A program made the position numbers and the translations under genes. From assembly GCF_014646115.1 (NCBI RefSeq), contig NZ_BMMV01000028.1:41742-105741 (forward strand): a stretch of DNA of 64,000 nt, in the 5' to 3' direction. Shown here piece by piece: positions 43,966-52,172 of this stretch; the first letter of the stretch is position 1, and each line of letters opens with the position of its first letter. The notes beneath the pieces are model-generated. The model was not told the DNA's origin. It did not search any database and worked only from the letters and a program-made list of their open reading frames with translations. The stretch is from Streptomyces camponoticapitis. Its GTDB lineage: Bacteria > Actinomycetota > Actinomycetes > Streptomycetales > Streptomycetaceae.

Positions 43966-44257
43966 TCTGATCCGCGTTCTCGCGGACCCGCTCAGGCTCC
44001 AGATCGTGACCCTGCTCGCCCGCGAGACGCTCTGCACCACGCACCTGGTCGAGGAGACCGGCGCCAAGCAGACGAATCTCTCCAACCACCTGCGCGTCCT
44101 GCGCGAGGCCGGAGTCGTGGACACCGAGCCCTGCGGGCGCTTCACGTACTACAAACTGCGCCCCGAAGTCATTGAAGACCTCGCCGGCTCCTTCGCCACC
44201 CTGGCCTCGACCGCACGCCTGAACCAGGCCGCCGACATCAAGCGGGCCTGCCCGTGA
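43943..44257 (+). CDS. arsR: ArsR-family arsenic-responsive repressor
   Basis: A 104-residue winged-helix repressor (LIRVLADPLRLQIVTLLARE, QTNLSNHLRVLREAGVVDTE, GRFTYYKLRPEVIEDLAGSF). Candidate arsenite ligands are the Cys in RETLCTTHLVEE, the Cys in TEPCGRF and the C-terminal Cys in RACP; the classic CVC motif is absent. ATG 43943 or 43946 begins it, with no clear ribosome site. The stop overlaps the acr3 GTG. It probably controls both divergent units. Confidence 0.92.
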   Translation: MMTSVDTDLIRVLADPLRLQIVTLLARETLCTTHLVEETGAKQTNLSNHLRVLREAGVVDTEPCGRFTYYKLRPEVIEDLAGSFATLASTARLNQAADIKRACP

Positions 44258-45381
44258 CCAGCGAACCGACCACGACCGCCGCCACCTCACCGCAGAGCGG
44301 GCAGGACGCCTCGGTCGTCGCCAAGCTCTCCACGCTCGACCGGTTCCTGGCCGTGTGGATCCTGCTCGCCATGGCCCTGGGTCTCGGGCTCGGCCGGCTG
44401 ATCCCCGGACTGAACGACGCGCTCGCCAAGGTCGAGATCGGCGGCATCTCCCTGCCGATCGCCGTCGGCCTGCTGATCATGATGTATCCCGTACTGGCCA
44501 AGGTGCGTTACGACAAGCTGGACGCCGTCACCGGCGACCGCAGGCTCATGGCGTCGTCCCTGGCGGTCAACTGGATCGTCGGCCCGGCCGTCATGTTCGC
44601 GCTGGCCTGGATCTTCCTGCCGGACCTTCCCGAGTACCGCACCGGCCTGATTATCGTCGGCCTCGCCCGCTGCATCGCCATGGTCATCATCTGGAACGAC
44701 CTGGCCTGCGGCGACCGCGAAGCAGCCGCCGTCCTCGTCGCCCTCAACTCCGTGTTCCAGGTCATCGCCTTCGGCCTGCTCGGCTGGCTCTACCTCGACC
44801 TGCTCCCCGGCTGGCTCGGCCTGGGCGACGGCGAGAAGCTCGACATCTCCATGTGGAAGATCGCGCTGAACGTCGTCATCTTCCTCGGCATCCCGCTGCT
44901 GGCCGGGTTCCTGACCCGCCGCATGGGCGAGAAGAAGATGGGCCGCGAGTCCTACGAGGCCACGTTCCTGCCGAAGATCGGCCCCTGGGCCCTGTACGGG
45001 CTGCTGTTCACGATCGTCATCCTCTTCGCCCTCCAGGGAAAGACGATCACCTCACAGCCCATGGACGTCGCCCGGATCGCGCTCCCGCTGCTCGTGTACT
45101 TCGCGATCATGTTCTTCGGCACCTTCGCGCTCGGCAAGGCCATCGGCCTGGCCTACGACCGCACCACGACCCTGGCCTTCACCGCGGCGGGCAACAACTT
45201 CGAACTCGCCATCGCCGTCGCCATCGCCACCTTCGGCGTCACCTCCGGCCAGGCGCTCTCCGGCGTTGTCGGCCCTCTCATCGAAGTCCCCGTCCTGATC
45301 GGTCTGGTGTACGTGGCCCTGGCCTGGCGACGGAAGTTCGCCCCCACAGCGATCACCACGACGAGTACGACGAACGCGTGA
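44254..45381 (+). CDS. acr3: Arsenite efflux permease, ACR3 family
   Basis: A 375-residue membrane protein with about ten helices. ACR3 signatures include LPIAVGLLIMMYPVLAKVRY, LAVNWIVGPAVMFALAWIFL, the conserved cysteine in GLARCIAMVIIWNDLACGD, and AFTAAGNNFELAIAVAIATF. It exports arsenite. GTG 44254 overlaps the arsR stop and its own stop overlaps the arsO GTG, so arsR-acr3-arsO is one coupled operon. Confidence 0.95.
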   Translation: MTSEPTTTAATSPQSGQDASVVAKLSTLDRFLAVWILLAMALGLGLGRLIPGLNDALAKVEIGGISLPIAVGLLIMMYPVLAKVRYDKLDAVTGDRRLMASSLAVNWIVGPAVMFALAWIFLPDLPEYRTGLIIVGLARCIAMVIIWNDLACGDREAAAVLVALNSVFQVIAFGLLGWLYLDLLPGWLGLGDGEKLDISMWKIALNVVIFLGIPLLAGFLTRRMGEKKMGRESYEATFLPKIGPWALYGLLFTIVILFALQGKTITSQPMDVARIALPLLVYFAIMFFGTFALGKAIGLAYDRTTTLAFTAAGNNFELAIAVAIATFGVTSGQALSGVVGPLIEVPVLIGLVYVALAWRRKFAPTAITTTSTTNA

Positions 45382-46448
45382 CCACCGTCGTCGATGTGGT
45401 GGTGATCGGCGGCGGCCAGGCCGGGCTCGCCGCCGGTTACCACCTGCGCCGACTCGGCCTGGACTTCGTCGTCCTCGACGCCCAGACCCGGGCGGGCGGT
45501 GCGTGGCAACATGCCTGGGACTCGCTGCGCCTGTTCTCGCCGGCGGCGTACTCCTCACTGCCCGGCCGGCTCATGCCCCCGCAAGCGGGGCAGGAGTACC
45601 CGGACGCCGGGCACGTCGTGGACTACCTCACCGACTACGAACACCGCTACGACCTGCCCGTCCACCGGCCGGTGCGCGTGAACGCCGTACGACGAGACGG
45701 CACACGACTGCGGGTGGAGACGGAGTCCGGTGTCTGGTCAGCGCGAGCCGTGATCTCGGCGACCGGTACGTGGTGGCGGCCGTTCCTGCCCGCCGTCCCC
45801 GGCATGAACGTTTTCACCGGCATGAACGTTTTCACCGGCCGCCAACTCCACACGGCCGGCTACCGGACTCCGGCCGAATTCGCCGGGCAGCGCGTCGTCG
45901 TGGTCGGCGGGGGCAACTCCGGCGCGCAGATCGCGGCCGACCTCGCCTCAAGCACCGAGCTGACCTGGGTGACTTCACGCCCGCCGCGCTTCCTCGCCGA
46001 CGACATCGACGGCCGCGCCCTGTTCGACGCGGCGACTGCCCGCCGCCGCGCCCTGGACGAAGGCCACACGGACACCGGCGGCGTCGCCTCGCTCGGCGAC
46101 ATCGTCGCCGTACCGCCCGTACGGGAAGCCCGCGATGCCGGACTGCTGAAAGCGCAGCCAATGTTCGACCGCCTCACCTCCGACAGCGCCTGGTCCGACG
46201 GCACACGCGCCCGGATCGATGCCGTCATCTGGTGCACAGGCTTCCGCCCCGCCCTCTCCCACCTCGCCCCGCTCGCCCTGCGCGGGCAACGCGGCCACAT
46301 CCCCACGAACGGCACACAGGCTGCGGGCGAACCCCGTCTCCACCTGCTCGGCTACGGCGACTGGACCGGCCCCGCCTCCGCCACCCTCACCGGCGTCGGC
46401 CGCCCCGCCCGGGACGCGGCACGCGACGTCGCGGCCCTGCTGCGCTGA
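45378..46448 (+). CDS. arsO: ArsO-type flavin-binding monooxygenase
   Basis: A 356-residue FAD/NADPH oxidoreductase. The FAD loop is VVIGGGQAGLAAGYHLRRLG, followed by WDSLRLFSPAAYSSLPG; the NADPH loop is VVVVGGGNSGAQIAADLASS. C-terminal TGFRPALSHLAPLALRGQRG is typical of this group. In Streptomyces ars clusters (arsRBOCT) the equivalent is named arsO. The exact substrate is unproven. It contains an 18-bp in-frame tandem duplication. Confidence 0.85.
   Translation: MTTVVDVVVIGGGQAGLAAGYHLRRLGLDFVVLDAQTRAGGAWQHAWDSLRLFSPAAYSSLPGRLMPPQAGQEYPDAGHVVDYLTDYEHRYDLPVHRPVRVNAVRRDGTRLRVETESGVWSARAVISATGTWWRPFLPAVPGMNVFTGMNVFTGRQLHTAGYRTPAEFAGQRVVVVGGGNSGAQIAADLASSTELTWVTSRPPRFLADDIDGRALFDAATARRRALDEGHTDTGGVASLGDIVAVPPVREARDAGLLKAQPMFDRLTSDSAWSDGTRARIDAVIWCTGFRPALSHLAPLALRGQRGHIPTNGTQAAGEPRLHLLGYGDWTGPASATLTGVGRPARDAARDVAALLR
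45801..45836 (+). repeat. 18-bp in-frame tandem duplication in arsO
   Basis: GGCATGAACGTTTTCACC is repeated perfectly, giving GMNVFTGMNVFTG. It adds six residues in a surface segment between the FAD and NADPH motifs. Confidence 0.95.
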
Positions 46449-46506
46449 CCCTGGCTACATCTCCTCGTGCCCGGCGTCAGGCACTGGTGTATCACCGCGC
46501 AGCTTG

Positions 46507-47250
46507 TCAGTTGGCGACGACAGCACTGTCCACCCAACGGGCCAGGACGCTGAACGCCGCGAGCTGTTCGAGAGCTTCGTGCTCGGGGAGCTCGGCAAGT
46601 CCGTCCTCGTGGCTGTTGGGGTTACGGATGCCGGCGTAACAGCCCTCGGCGAAAGCGGCGGCGCCGCGATGGATGCTGCGGAACGTGTCACTGCCGTCGT
46701 CGGTCATCAGCCGCAACCGGGGCTGGCCGGCCTTGGCGGGATCCTTGCTGAACAGGTTCTGGAACAGCGCGGTCTCGCTCACGTCGCGGCGTCCGACCTT
46801 GTTCTGCGTCTCCGCGTTGACCTTTCGGGCTGCAGCGGTGACCGCCTCGCGGAAGTGGCCGCTCTGCCACAGCGCCCGAGCCCCGTCCCACACCCACGGA
46901 TGCATCGAACCGGCGCTCAACTGCGGGGCGTCGCCGCCGAGGCGTTGGCGGATTTCGGCATCGCGCTCAAGCACCACGTCGGCCCGCTGGACGGCCTCGC
47001 GGTGCTGATACCAGCGGTTGATCTGCGTATTGCGGTCGTTGGGGACCTCAGCTCGCCAACGAGGCAGTACACGGTCCAGGATCTGCTCAACCACCTGGGC
47101 ACTGGCGACGATGTCCCCCTGTGGCCCCCGGTTGGCCAGCCGAGGACTGAAGCTGACCACGCCTTGCGGGTCGGGAGGCCGGTACAGCTTGGTCAGTTCC
47201 AGGAATTGAGCGAGTTCGGCGCGCGCCCAGTCGATGTCGATACTCATCAC
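46507..47250 (-). CDS. TIGR02391 (Hypoth_Ymh) family protein
   Basis: A 247-residue soluble protein. The C-terminal 130 residues match the Ymh/TIGR02391 domain: HPWVWDGARALWQSGHFREA, VNAETQNKVGRRDVSETAL, GCYAGIRNPNSHED. The N-terminal part is helical (WARAELAQFLELTKLYRPP). The domain is scattered in mobile and defence-associated loci; its activity is unknown. It lies between the two arsenic units but has no evident link to arsenic. The start is ATG 47247 or the codon before it. Confidence 0.75.
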   Translation of the reverse strand: MMSIDIDWARAELAQFLELTKLYRPPDPQGVVSFSPRLANRGPQGDIVASAQVVEQILDRVLPRWRAEVPNDRNTQINRWYQHREAVQRADVVLERDAEIRQRLGGDAPQLSAGSMHPWVWDGARALWQSGHFREAVTAAARKVNAETQNKVGRRDVSETALFQNLFSKDPAKAGQPRLRLMTDDGSDTFRSIHRGAAAFAEGCYAGIRNPNSHEDGLAELPEHEALEQLAAFSVLARWVDSAVVAN

Positions 47251-47303
47251 CGCATCATCCCCGGTGCCTCTGGCATCGCGCCCGGCCTTTACGAGGGTGC
47301 CCT

Positions 47304-47819
47304 TCAGACGACCTTGGCGCTGCGGCGTTCGATGAGGAGGACGTCGCGCCAGACGCCGTGGTGGCGGCCGACGCGTTCGCGGGTGCCGATGATGCGGAAG
47401 CCGGCTCGTTGGTGAAGCGCGAGACTGGCGGTGTTCTCGGGGAAGATGCCGGACTGGATGGTCCAGATGCCGGCGGCCTCGGTGGATTCGATCAGCGCTC
47501 CGAGCAGTGCGGAGGCGATACCGCGCCCCCGGGCGCCGGGATGAACGTACACCGATTGCTCGACAACTCCCGCGTACGCGGGGCGGTTTGATACGGGTGC
47601 AACGGCTGCCCAGCCCGCTACCGTGCCGTCGTCGGCGAGGGCGGCGAAGCGGTGCTCGGGCAGTTTCGCCGTGTCGAAGGACTCCCAGGACGGTGTTGCG
47701 GTTTCGAAGGTCGCGTTGCCCTCGTCGATGCCGGCCTGGTAGATCGCCAGCACCTCGTCGGCGTGCGCGGCTCGGAGCGGCACGATGACGGTGGGCGCCC
47801 GTCCGACGTGGGTGGACAC
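47304..47819 (-). CDS. arsN1: GNAT acetyltransferase, ArsN1-like
   Basis: A 171-residue GNAT enzyme of the phosphinothricin/arsinothricin acetyltransferase group. Motifs are VLAIYQAGIDEGNATFETAT, AYAGVVEQSVYVHPGARGRG with the acetyl-CoA loop ARGRGIASALLGAL, and FPENTASLALHQRAGFRIIG then WRDVLLIER. In this family ArsN1 N-acetylates the organoarsenical antibiotic arsinothricin. The position 30 bases after an arsR-type gene supports that role over phosphinothricin resistance, but does not prove it. GTG 47819 has CAGGAG at good spacing. Confidence 0.8.
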   Translation of the reverse strand: MSTHVGRAPTVIVPLRAAHADEVLAIYQAGIDEGNATFETATPSWESFDTAKLPEHRFAALADDGTVAGWAAVAPVSNRPAYAGVVEQSVYVHPGARGRGIASALLGALIESTEAAGIWTIQSGIFPENTASLALHQRAGFRIIGTRERVGRHHGVWRDVLLIERRSAKVV

Positions 47820-47848
47820 GGTGTGGCTCCTGTAGGTCGAGGCGAAGG

Positions 47849-48217
47849 TCAGGGGCCGGCCGCAGTGGACAGCAGCTGGCCCATCGCCGCCAGAACGCTG
47901 GGCTCCACCCGGTAGTAGACCCAGGTGCCTCGCCGCTCGGACGTCAGCAGTCCGGCGTCCTTGAGCTTCTTCAGGTGGTGGGAGACGGTCGGCTGGGAGA
48001 CACCGACGTCGGAGATGTCGCACACGCACGCCTCGCCGCCCTCGTGCGAGGCGACGGCCGAGAACAGGCGGAGCCGGACCGGGTCGCCGAGCGCCTTGAA
48101 CATCCTGGCGGCCACCTCGGCCTCTTCGGCGCTGAATGGCCGTTCGGTCAGCGGCGGGCAGCACGGCGCGACGGCAGCCTCGGGCTCCAGCAGCGGCAAC
48201 ACCTGCACATTCGACAT
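47849..48217 (-). CDS. Second ArsR-family repressor (CVC type)
   Basis: A 122-residue winged-helix repressor with the classic metalloid-binding motif EACVCDI ahead of SQPTVSHHLKKLKDAGLLTS. An N-terminal pair CCPPL adds further thiols. This is a different ArsR subgroup from the one at 43943. ATG 48217 lies inside a 32-base operator-like sequence that recurs at 49351, so it probably represses itself plus the flavoprotein genes on both sides of 49.4 kb. Confidence 0.9.
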   Translation of the reverse strand: MSNVQVLPLLEPEAAVAPCCPPLTERPFSAEEAEVAARMFKALGDPVRLRLFSAVASHEGGEACVCDISDVGVSQPTVSHHLKKLKDAGLLTSERRGTWVYYRVEPSVLAAMGQLLSTAAGP

Positions 48218-48241
48218 ACGTCTATGTTGACACACATCGAA
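48210..48241. promoter_or_regulatory. Candidate operator of the second ArsR (copy 1)
   Basis: A 32-base element bounded by TTCGA and TCGAA with core ACGTCTATGTTGAC (48218-48231). It matches 27 of 32 bases of the element at 49351-49382 and overlaps the repressor start codon. Confidence 0.65.
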
Positions 48242-48275
48242 CCAAGCGCCGAGAGGCTGCCGCCGCGGTCGGCCG

Positions 48276-49334
48276 TTACGCGGCGGTGAGGCGCGCAGCG
48301 AGCCGGCGGGCGGCGCGCTGGGCGTCGCGGCCGACGCCTCGCAGGGAGGCGGAGGAAAGGCTGCGCTGCCACTCCAGGCCCATATACGCCAGAGCGGGAT
48401 GGGTGAGGGAGGCTGCGTCGTGGTGACGGGGGCGTCCGTGCCCGTCCAGTGCGCCAAGGGCGGCGAGGTAGGCGAGGTCGGGGTGGTAGCCGGTGGCGAG
48501 GACGATGGTGTCGACGTGCTCGGTCGTGCCGTCCTGCCAGGTCAGTTCGGTGCCGTCGGTGCCGGTGAACAGCGGGCGACGGTCGGGCGCCCGTGCCGCG
48601 AGGGCCGCCCGATAGCGGCCATCGTCGATGACGGCCATGGTGGCCGGAGCTTTCTGGAAGCGGCCGAGCGGTGCGGTGTCCAGGCCGGTGGCCTTGAGCC
48701 AGAAGTGGAGGTCCTTCCCTGCCAGCGGGCGCTGCTTGAACCACTTCACCGGCGCCCGGCTGGCGAGGGTGACACGGGAGCGCAGGGCGAGTTCCGAGGC
48801 GATCTGCACGGCGGAGTTGCCGGCGCCCACCACCACGACGCGCTGCCCGGCGAAGGGCTCGGGGCTGCGGTAGTCGGTGACGTGCAGGACTCTTCCGGTG
48901 AAGGAGTCCAGGCCCGGCAGCGCGGGGCGCTTGGGCCGGCCGAAGCCGCCGGTCGCGGCCACCACGGCTCGGGCGCCGGCCTCGGATCCGTCAGCCATGG
49001 TGAGCGTGAACCCGTCCCCGTCCGGGTGGACTTCACGCACCCGGTGGCCGGTGCGTATCTCGGCGTCCAGCCGGTCGGCGTACCGCAGGAGGTACGCGAC
49101 GACCTCGTCGCGGTGGGGGTAGCGGTCCGGGTCGCCGCCGAACGGCAGACCGGGCAGTGAGCTGTACCGGGCGGGCGAGAAGAGGGTGAGGCTGTCGTAG
49201 TAGTACGGCCAGGAACCAGCCGCCTGATCGGACGCCTCCAGGACCACCGGCTTCAGTCCTTGTCCGCGCAGGGCGTGGGCGGCGGCGAGACCGGACTGCC
49301 CGCCCCCGATGACCGCGACGTCAAGCCGTTCCAT
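48276..49334 (-). CDS. FAD/NADPH-dependent monooxygenase (ArsO-like)
   Basis: A 352-residue flavoprotein paralogous to arsO. FAD loop VAVIGGGQSGLAAAHALRGQ, then YYDSLTLFSPARYSSLPGLP, NADPH loop VVVVGAGNSAVQIASELALR, and ATGYHPDLAYLAALGALDG near the end. It is probably the first gene of the minus-strand unit that continues with arsR (second), arsN1 and possibly the TIGR02391 gene. ATG 49334 has GGGAG upstream. Substrate unknown; trivalent (organo)arsenicals are plausible from context. Confidence 0.85.
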   Translation of the reverse strand: MERLDVAVIGGGQSGLAAAHALRGQGLKPVVLEASDQAAGSWPYYYDSLTLFSPARYSSLPGLPFGGDPDRYPHRDEVVAYLLRYADRLDAEIRTGHRVREVHPDGDGFTLTMADGSEAGARAVVAATGGFGRPKRPALPGLDSFTGRVLHVTDYRSPEPFAGQRVVVVGAGNSAVQIASELALRSRVTLASRAPVKWFKQRPLAGKDLHFWLKATGLDTAPLGRFQKAPATMAVIDDGRYRAALAARAPDRRPLFTGTDGTELTWQDGTTEHVDTIVLATGYHPDLAYLAALGALDGHGRPRHHDAASLTHPALAYMGLEWQRSLSSASLRGVGRDAQRAARRLAARLTAA

Positions 49335-49348
49335 CACACACTCCCACT

Positions 49349-49384
49349 GATTCGATAAACGTCTATGTTGACGGTCATCGAATC
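49349..49384. promoter_or_regulatory. Candidate operator of the second ArsR (copy 2)
   Basis: Perfect 8-bp arms GATTCGAT (49349-49356) and ATCGAATC (49377-49384) enclose ACGTCTATGTTGAC. It lies between the divergent flavoprotein genes at 49334 and 49442, where one site could control both. Confidence 0.7.
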
Positions 49385-49441
49385 AGATGGCAGGCTGGGC
49401 GTGCAAGTCATTGACGGATGTCGAACCAAGGAGGAGTTGCC

Positions 49442-50848
49442 GTGTCTGCGCCGCTCACCGACGTGTCCACCACCGCCCTGCCGACCGTGGTGATCGGAGC
49501 CGGCCCCGTCGGCCTGGCCGCCGCCGCCCACCTCACCCAGCGCGGCATCGAGCCCCTGGTCCTGGAATCCGGGCCCGCCGCGGGCAGCGCCGTACGCGAG
49601 TGGGGGCACGTACGGCTGTTCTCCACTTGGTCCGAACTCGTCGACCCGGCCGCCGAGAAGCTCCTGGAGCCCACCGGCTGGACCGCCCCCGACGGCGCCG
49701 CCTACCCCTCCGGCGCGGACTGGGCCGAGCAGTACCTCCAGCCGCTGGCCGACCTCCTCGGCGACAAGGTCCGCTGCGGCGCGACCGTCACCGGTGTCTC
49801 CCGGCTCGGGCGCGACCGTATTGTCGACGCCGACCGCGAGCAGCAGCCCTTCACCGTCCGCATCAGGCTCACCGACGGCACCGAGCAGCGGATCCTCGCC
49901 CGCGCCGTGATCGACGCCTCCGGCACCTGGACCACCCCCAGCCCCATCGGCTCCGACGGACTGCCCGCGCTCGGCGAACGCGCCGCTGCCGCGCGTATCT
50001 CCTACCGCGTCCCCGACCTCAAGGACCCGGCCGTCCGCGCCCGTTACGCCGGCCGGCGCACCGCTGTGATCGGCTCCGGCGCCTCCGCGTTCACCGCCCT
50101 CGCCACCCTTGCCGAAGTCGCGAAGGACGAACCGGGCACGCACACGGTGTGGATCCTGCGGCGCGGTATCAGCGGCTCGACCTTCGGCGGCGGCACCGCC
50201 GACCAGCTGCCCGCCCGCGGCGCGCTCGGCCTGGCCGCTAAGGCCGCCGTCGACAACGGATACGCCGACGCGGTTACGGGCTTCCGCACCGAGTCCGTCG
50301 AGCCCGCCAGGGACGGACGCCTGGTCCTGACCGGCGAGGACGGCCGCCGCCTCGACCCGGTCGACGAGATCATCGTCCTCACCGGCCTGCGCCCCGACCT
50401 GTCCTTCCTCTCCGAGATCCGCCTCCGTCTGGACGAGCGACTCCAGGCACCGGTCGAACTGGCACCGCTGATCGACCCCAACCAGCACTCATGCGGCACC
50501 GTCTACCCCCACGGACACCGCGAACTGTCCCACCCCGAACCCGGTATCTACCTGGTCGGCATGAAGTCCTACGGCCGCGCGCCCACCTTCCTCGCGATGA
50601 CGGGATACGAGCAGGTCCGCTCCGTGGTGGCGGCCATCGCCGGAGACACCGAATCCGCCGACCGCGTCGAACTCACCCTTCCCGAGAGCGGAGTCTGCGG
50701 CGGCGCCGGCCTCTTCGACGACCCCGCCGGCACGGAGCAGAGCGACGGCGGGGGCTGCTGCGCACCGGAACCCGCGCTCGTGCAGATCGGCGCCACGGCG
50801 ACCGGAGCGGCCGACGGTGAGCAGGCCCCTGGCGGCTGCTGCTCGTGA
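49442..50848 (+). CDS. FAD-dependent oxidoreductase with cysteine-rich tail
   Basis: A 468-residue flavoprotein. FAD loop TVVIGAGPVGLAAAAHLTQR, then WGHVRLFSTWSELVDPAAEK, NADPH-type loop TAVIGSGASAFTALATLAEV, and RAPTFLAMTGYEQVRSVVAA near the end of the core. The C-terminal 50 residues add Cys residues in SGVCGGAGLF, GGGCCAPEP and the terminal GGCCS, a plausible soft-metal or arsenite-binding tail. Such proteins recur in actinobacterial arsenic islands, but their reaction is not established to my knowledge. GTG 49442 has AGGAGGAG upstream; the stop overlaps the MFS start. Confidence 0.8.
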   Translation: MSAPLTDVSTTALPTVVIGAGPVGLAAAAHLTQRGIEPLVLESGPAAGSAVREWGHVRLFSTWSELVDPAAEKLLEPTGWTAPDGAAYPSGADWAEQYLQPLADLLGDKVRCGATVTGVSRLGRDRIVDADREQQPFTVRIRLTDGTEQRILARAVIDASGTWTTPSPIGSDGLPALGERAAAARISYRVPDLKDPAVRARYAGRRTAVIGSGASAFTALATLAEVAKDEPGTHTVWILRRGISGSTFGGGTADQLPARGALGLAAKAAVDNGYADAVTGFRTESVEPARDGRLVLTGEDGRRLDPVDEIIVLTGLRPDLSFLSEIRLRLDERLQAPVELAPLIDPNQHSCGTVYPHGHRELSHPEPGIYLVGMKSYGRAPTFLAMTGYEQVRSVVAAIAGDTESADRVELTLPESGVCGGAGLFDDPAGTEQSDGGGCCAPEPALVQIGATATGAADGEQAPGGCCS

Positions 50849-52056
50849 CGGAGCTTCACACCCGCGGGGCCGCGACCGGAACAGGGGACCGGTCGCGGCC
50901 CCGCGCCGTGCTCCCCGCACTGTGTGCCACACAGATCACCAGCTGGGGCATCATCTTCTACGCCTTCCCCGTACTGAACCCCGCCATCACCGCGGACATC
51001 GGCTGGCCGCCCGGCGCCACAACAGGAGCGTTCTCCCTCGCGCTGCTCATCTCCGCTTTCGCCGGCATCCGCGTCGGCCGCATCATCGATCACCGAGGCC
51101 CGCGCACCGTCATGACCGCAGGCTCCCTCCTCGGCGTCGTGAGCCTCCTCATCATCGCCGCCGCCCCGAACCTGCCGCTCTTCATCGCCGGTTGGCTGCT
51201 CGCCGGCCTCGCGATGGCAGCAACCTTCTACCAGCCCGCCTTCGCCGCCCTCACCCGCTGGTGGGCCCCTGACCACGTCCGCGCCCTCACGATCGTCACC
51301 CTCGCGGGCGGCCTCGCCTCCACCGTCTTCGCACCCATCACCGCCGCGCTCGCCGACCACATGTCCTGGCGAGCCACGTACGGCGTCCTTGCACTCGTCC
51401 TCGCCGCAGTGACCGTCCCCACCCACGCACTCGCACTCAACGCGCCCTGGCCGCAAGCCATTCAGGGCCCCCAGCAGCTCAGCATCGGAGCAGACCGCGT
51501 CGCCCGCAGCGGCCCGTTCTGGACACTGGCCGCCGCCTTGACGCTCTCCGCGTTCACCGTCTCCGCCGCAGTGATCGCCCTCGTCCCGCTCATCCTGGAG
51601 CGGGGCTACACCAGCGCCGAAGCAGCATGGGCACTCGGGCTCGGCGGCGCAGGACAAACCCTCGGCCGCACCCTCTACGCCCCTCTGGCTCGCAGTACCG
51701 GGGCAACAGCCCGTACCACCACACTGATCGCCCTCGGGGGCGCCACCACCGCGGCACTCGCCTTGGCCCCCGGCCCCTACGTTCTACTGGTCACCCTGTC
51801 CATCGCGGTAGGGATGGTCCGCGGGAACCTCACTTTGCTCCAGGCAACCGCCGTCACGGACCGCTGGGGAACAGCCCACTACGGCCGCCTGTCCGGACTC
51901 CTCGGAGCGCCAACCACGGCAGCCGCCGCTCTGGCCCCCTTCGCCGGAGCCGCCCTCGCCGTACCGCTGGGCGGCTACCCGACGATGTACCTGGTCCTTG
52001 GCGGCATATCGGCGATCGCGGCGGGCCTCGCCCTCGCCAGTCACCACCGCGCGTAA
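50845..52056 (+). CDS. MFS transporter of the arsenic island
   Basis: A 403-residue major-facilitator protein with 12 predicted helices, starting ALCATQITSWGIIFYAFPVL and containing the loop-2-like GRIIDHRGPRTVMTAG. GTG 50845 overlaps the flavoprotein stop, so the two are co-translated and probably act on the same compound, such as an oxidised or organic arsenical. No GAPDH partner gene is present, so I do not call it ArsJ. Expression is likely controlled from the operator at 49349. Confidence 0.85.
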   Translation: MTELHTRGAATGTGDRSRPRAVLPALCATQITSWGIIFYAFPVLNPAITADIGWPPGATTGAFSLALLISAFAGIRVGRIIDHRGPRTVMTAGSLLGVVSLLIIAAAPNLPLFIAGWLLAGLAMAATFYQPAFAALTRWWAPDHVRALTIVTLAGGLASTVFAPITAALADHMSWRATYGVLALVLAAVTVPTHALALNAPWPQAIQGPQQLSIGADRVARSGPFWTLAAALTLSAFTVSAAVIALVPLILERGYTSAEAAWALGLGGAGQTLGRTLYAPLARSTGATARTTTLIALGGATTAALALAPGPYVLLVTLSIAVGMVRGNLTLLQATAVTDRWGTAHYGRLSGLLGAPTTAAAALAPFAGAALAVPLGGYPTMYLVLGGISAIAAGLALASHHRA

Positions 52057-52172
52057 CGACCGTCGGACAGGGGCGAGCGCGGCAGCAGCGGAAGCTGGGA
52101 AAAACGCGGCTCTGGGGAGCTATCCAACGGATAAGGGCCTGCTTGACCACTGTTGAGTGGAATGCTGGCTCG

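Noticed and set aside
50845..52056. ArsJ assignment for the MFS transporter
   Set aside because: ArsJ normally pairs with a GAPDH gene for arsenophosphoglycerate export. No such gene is adjacent, and the co-translated partner is a flavoprotein.
42442..52056. Biosynthetic gene cluster suggested by several flavin monooxygenases
   Set aside because: No core biosynthetic enzyme (PKS, NRPS, terpene, RiPP or arsenosugar-type) is present. The genes fit resistance.
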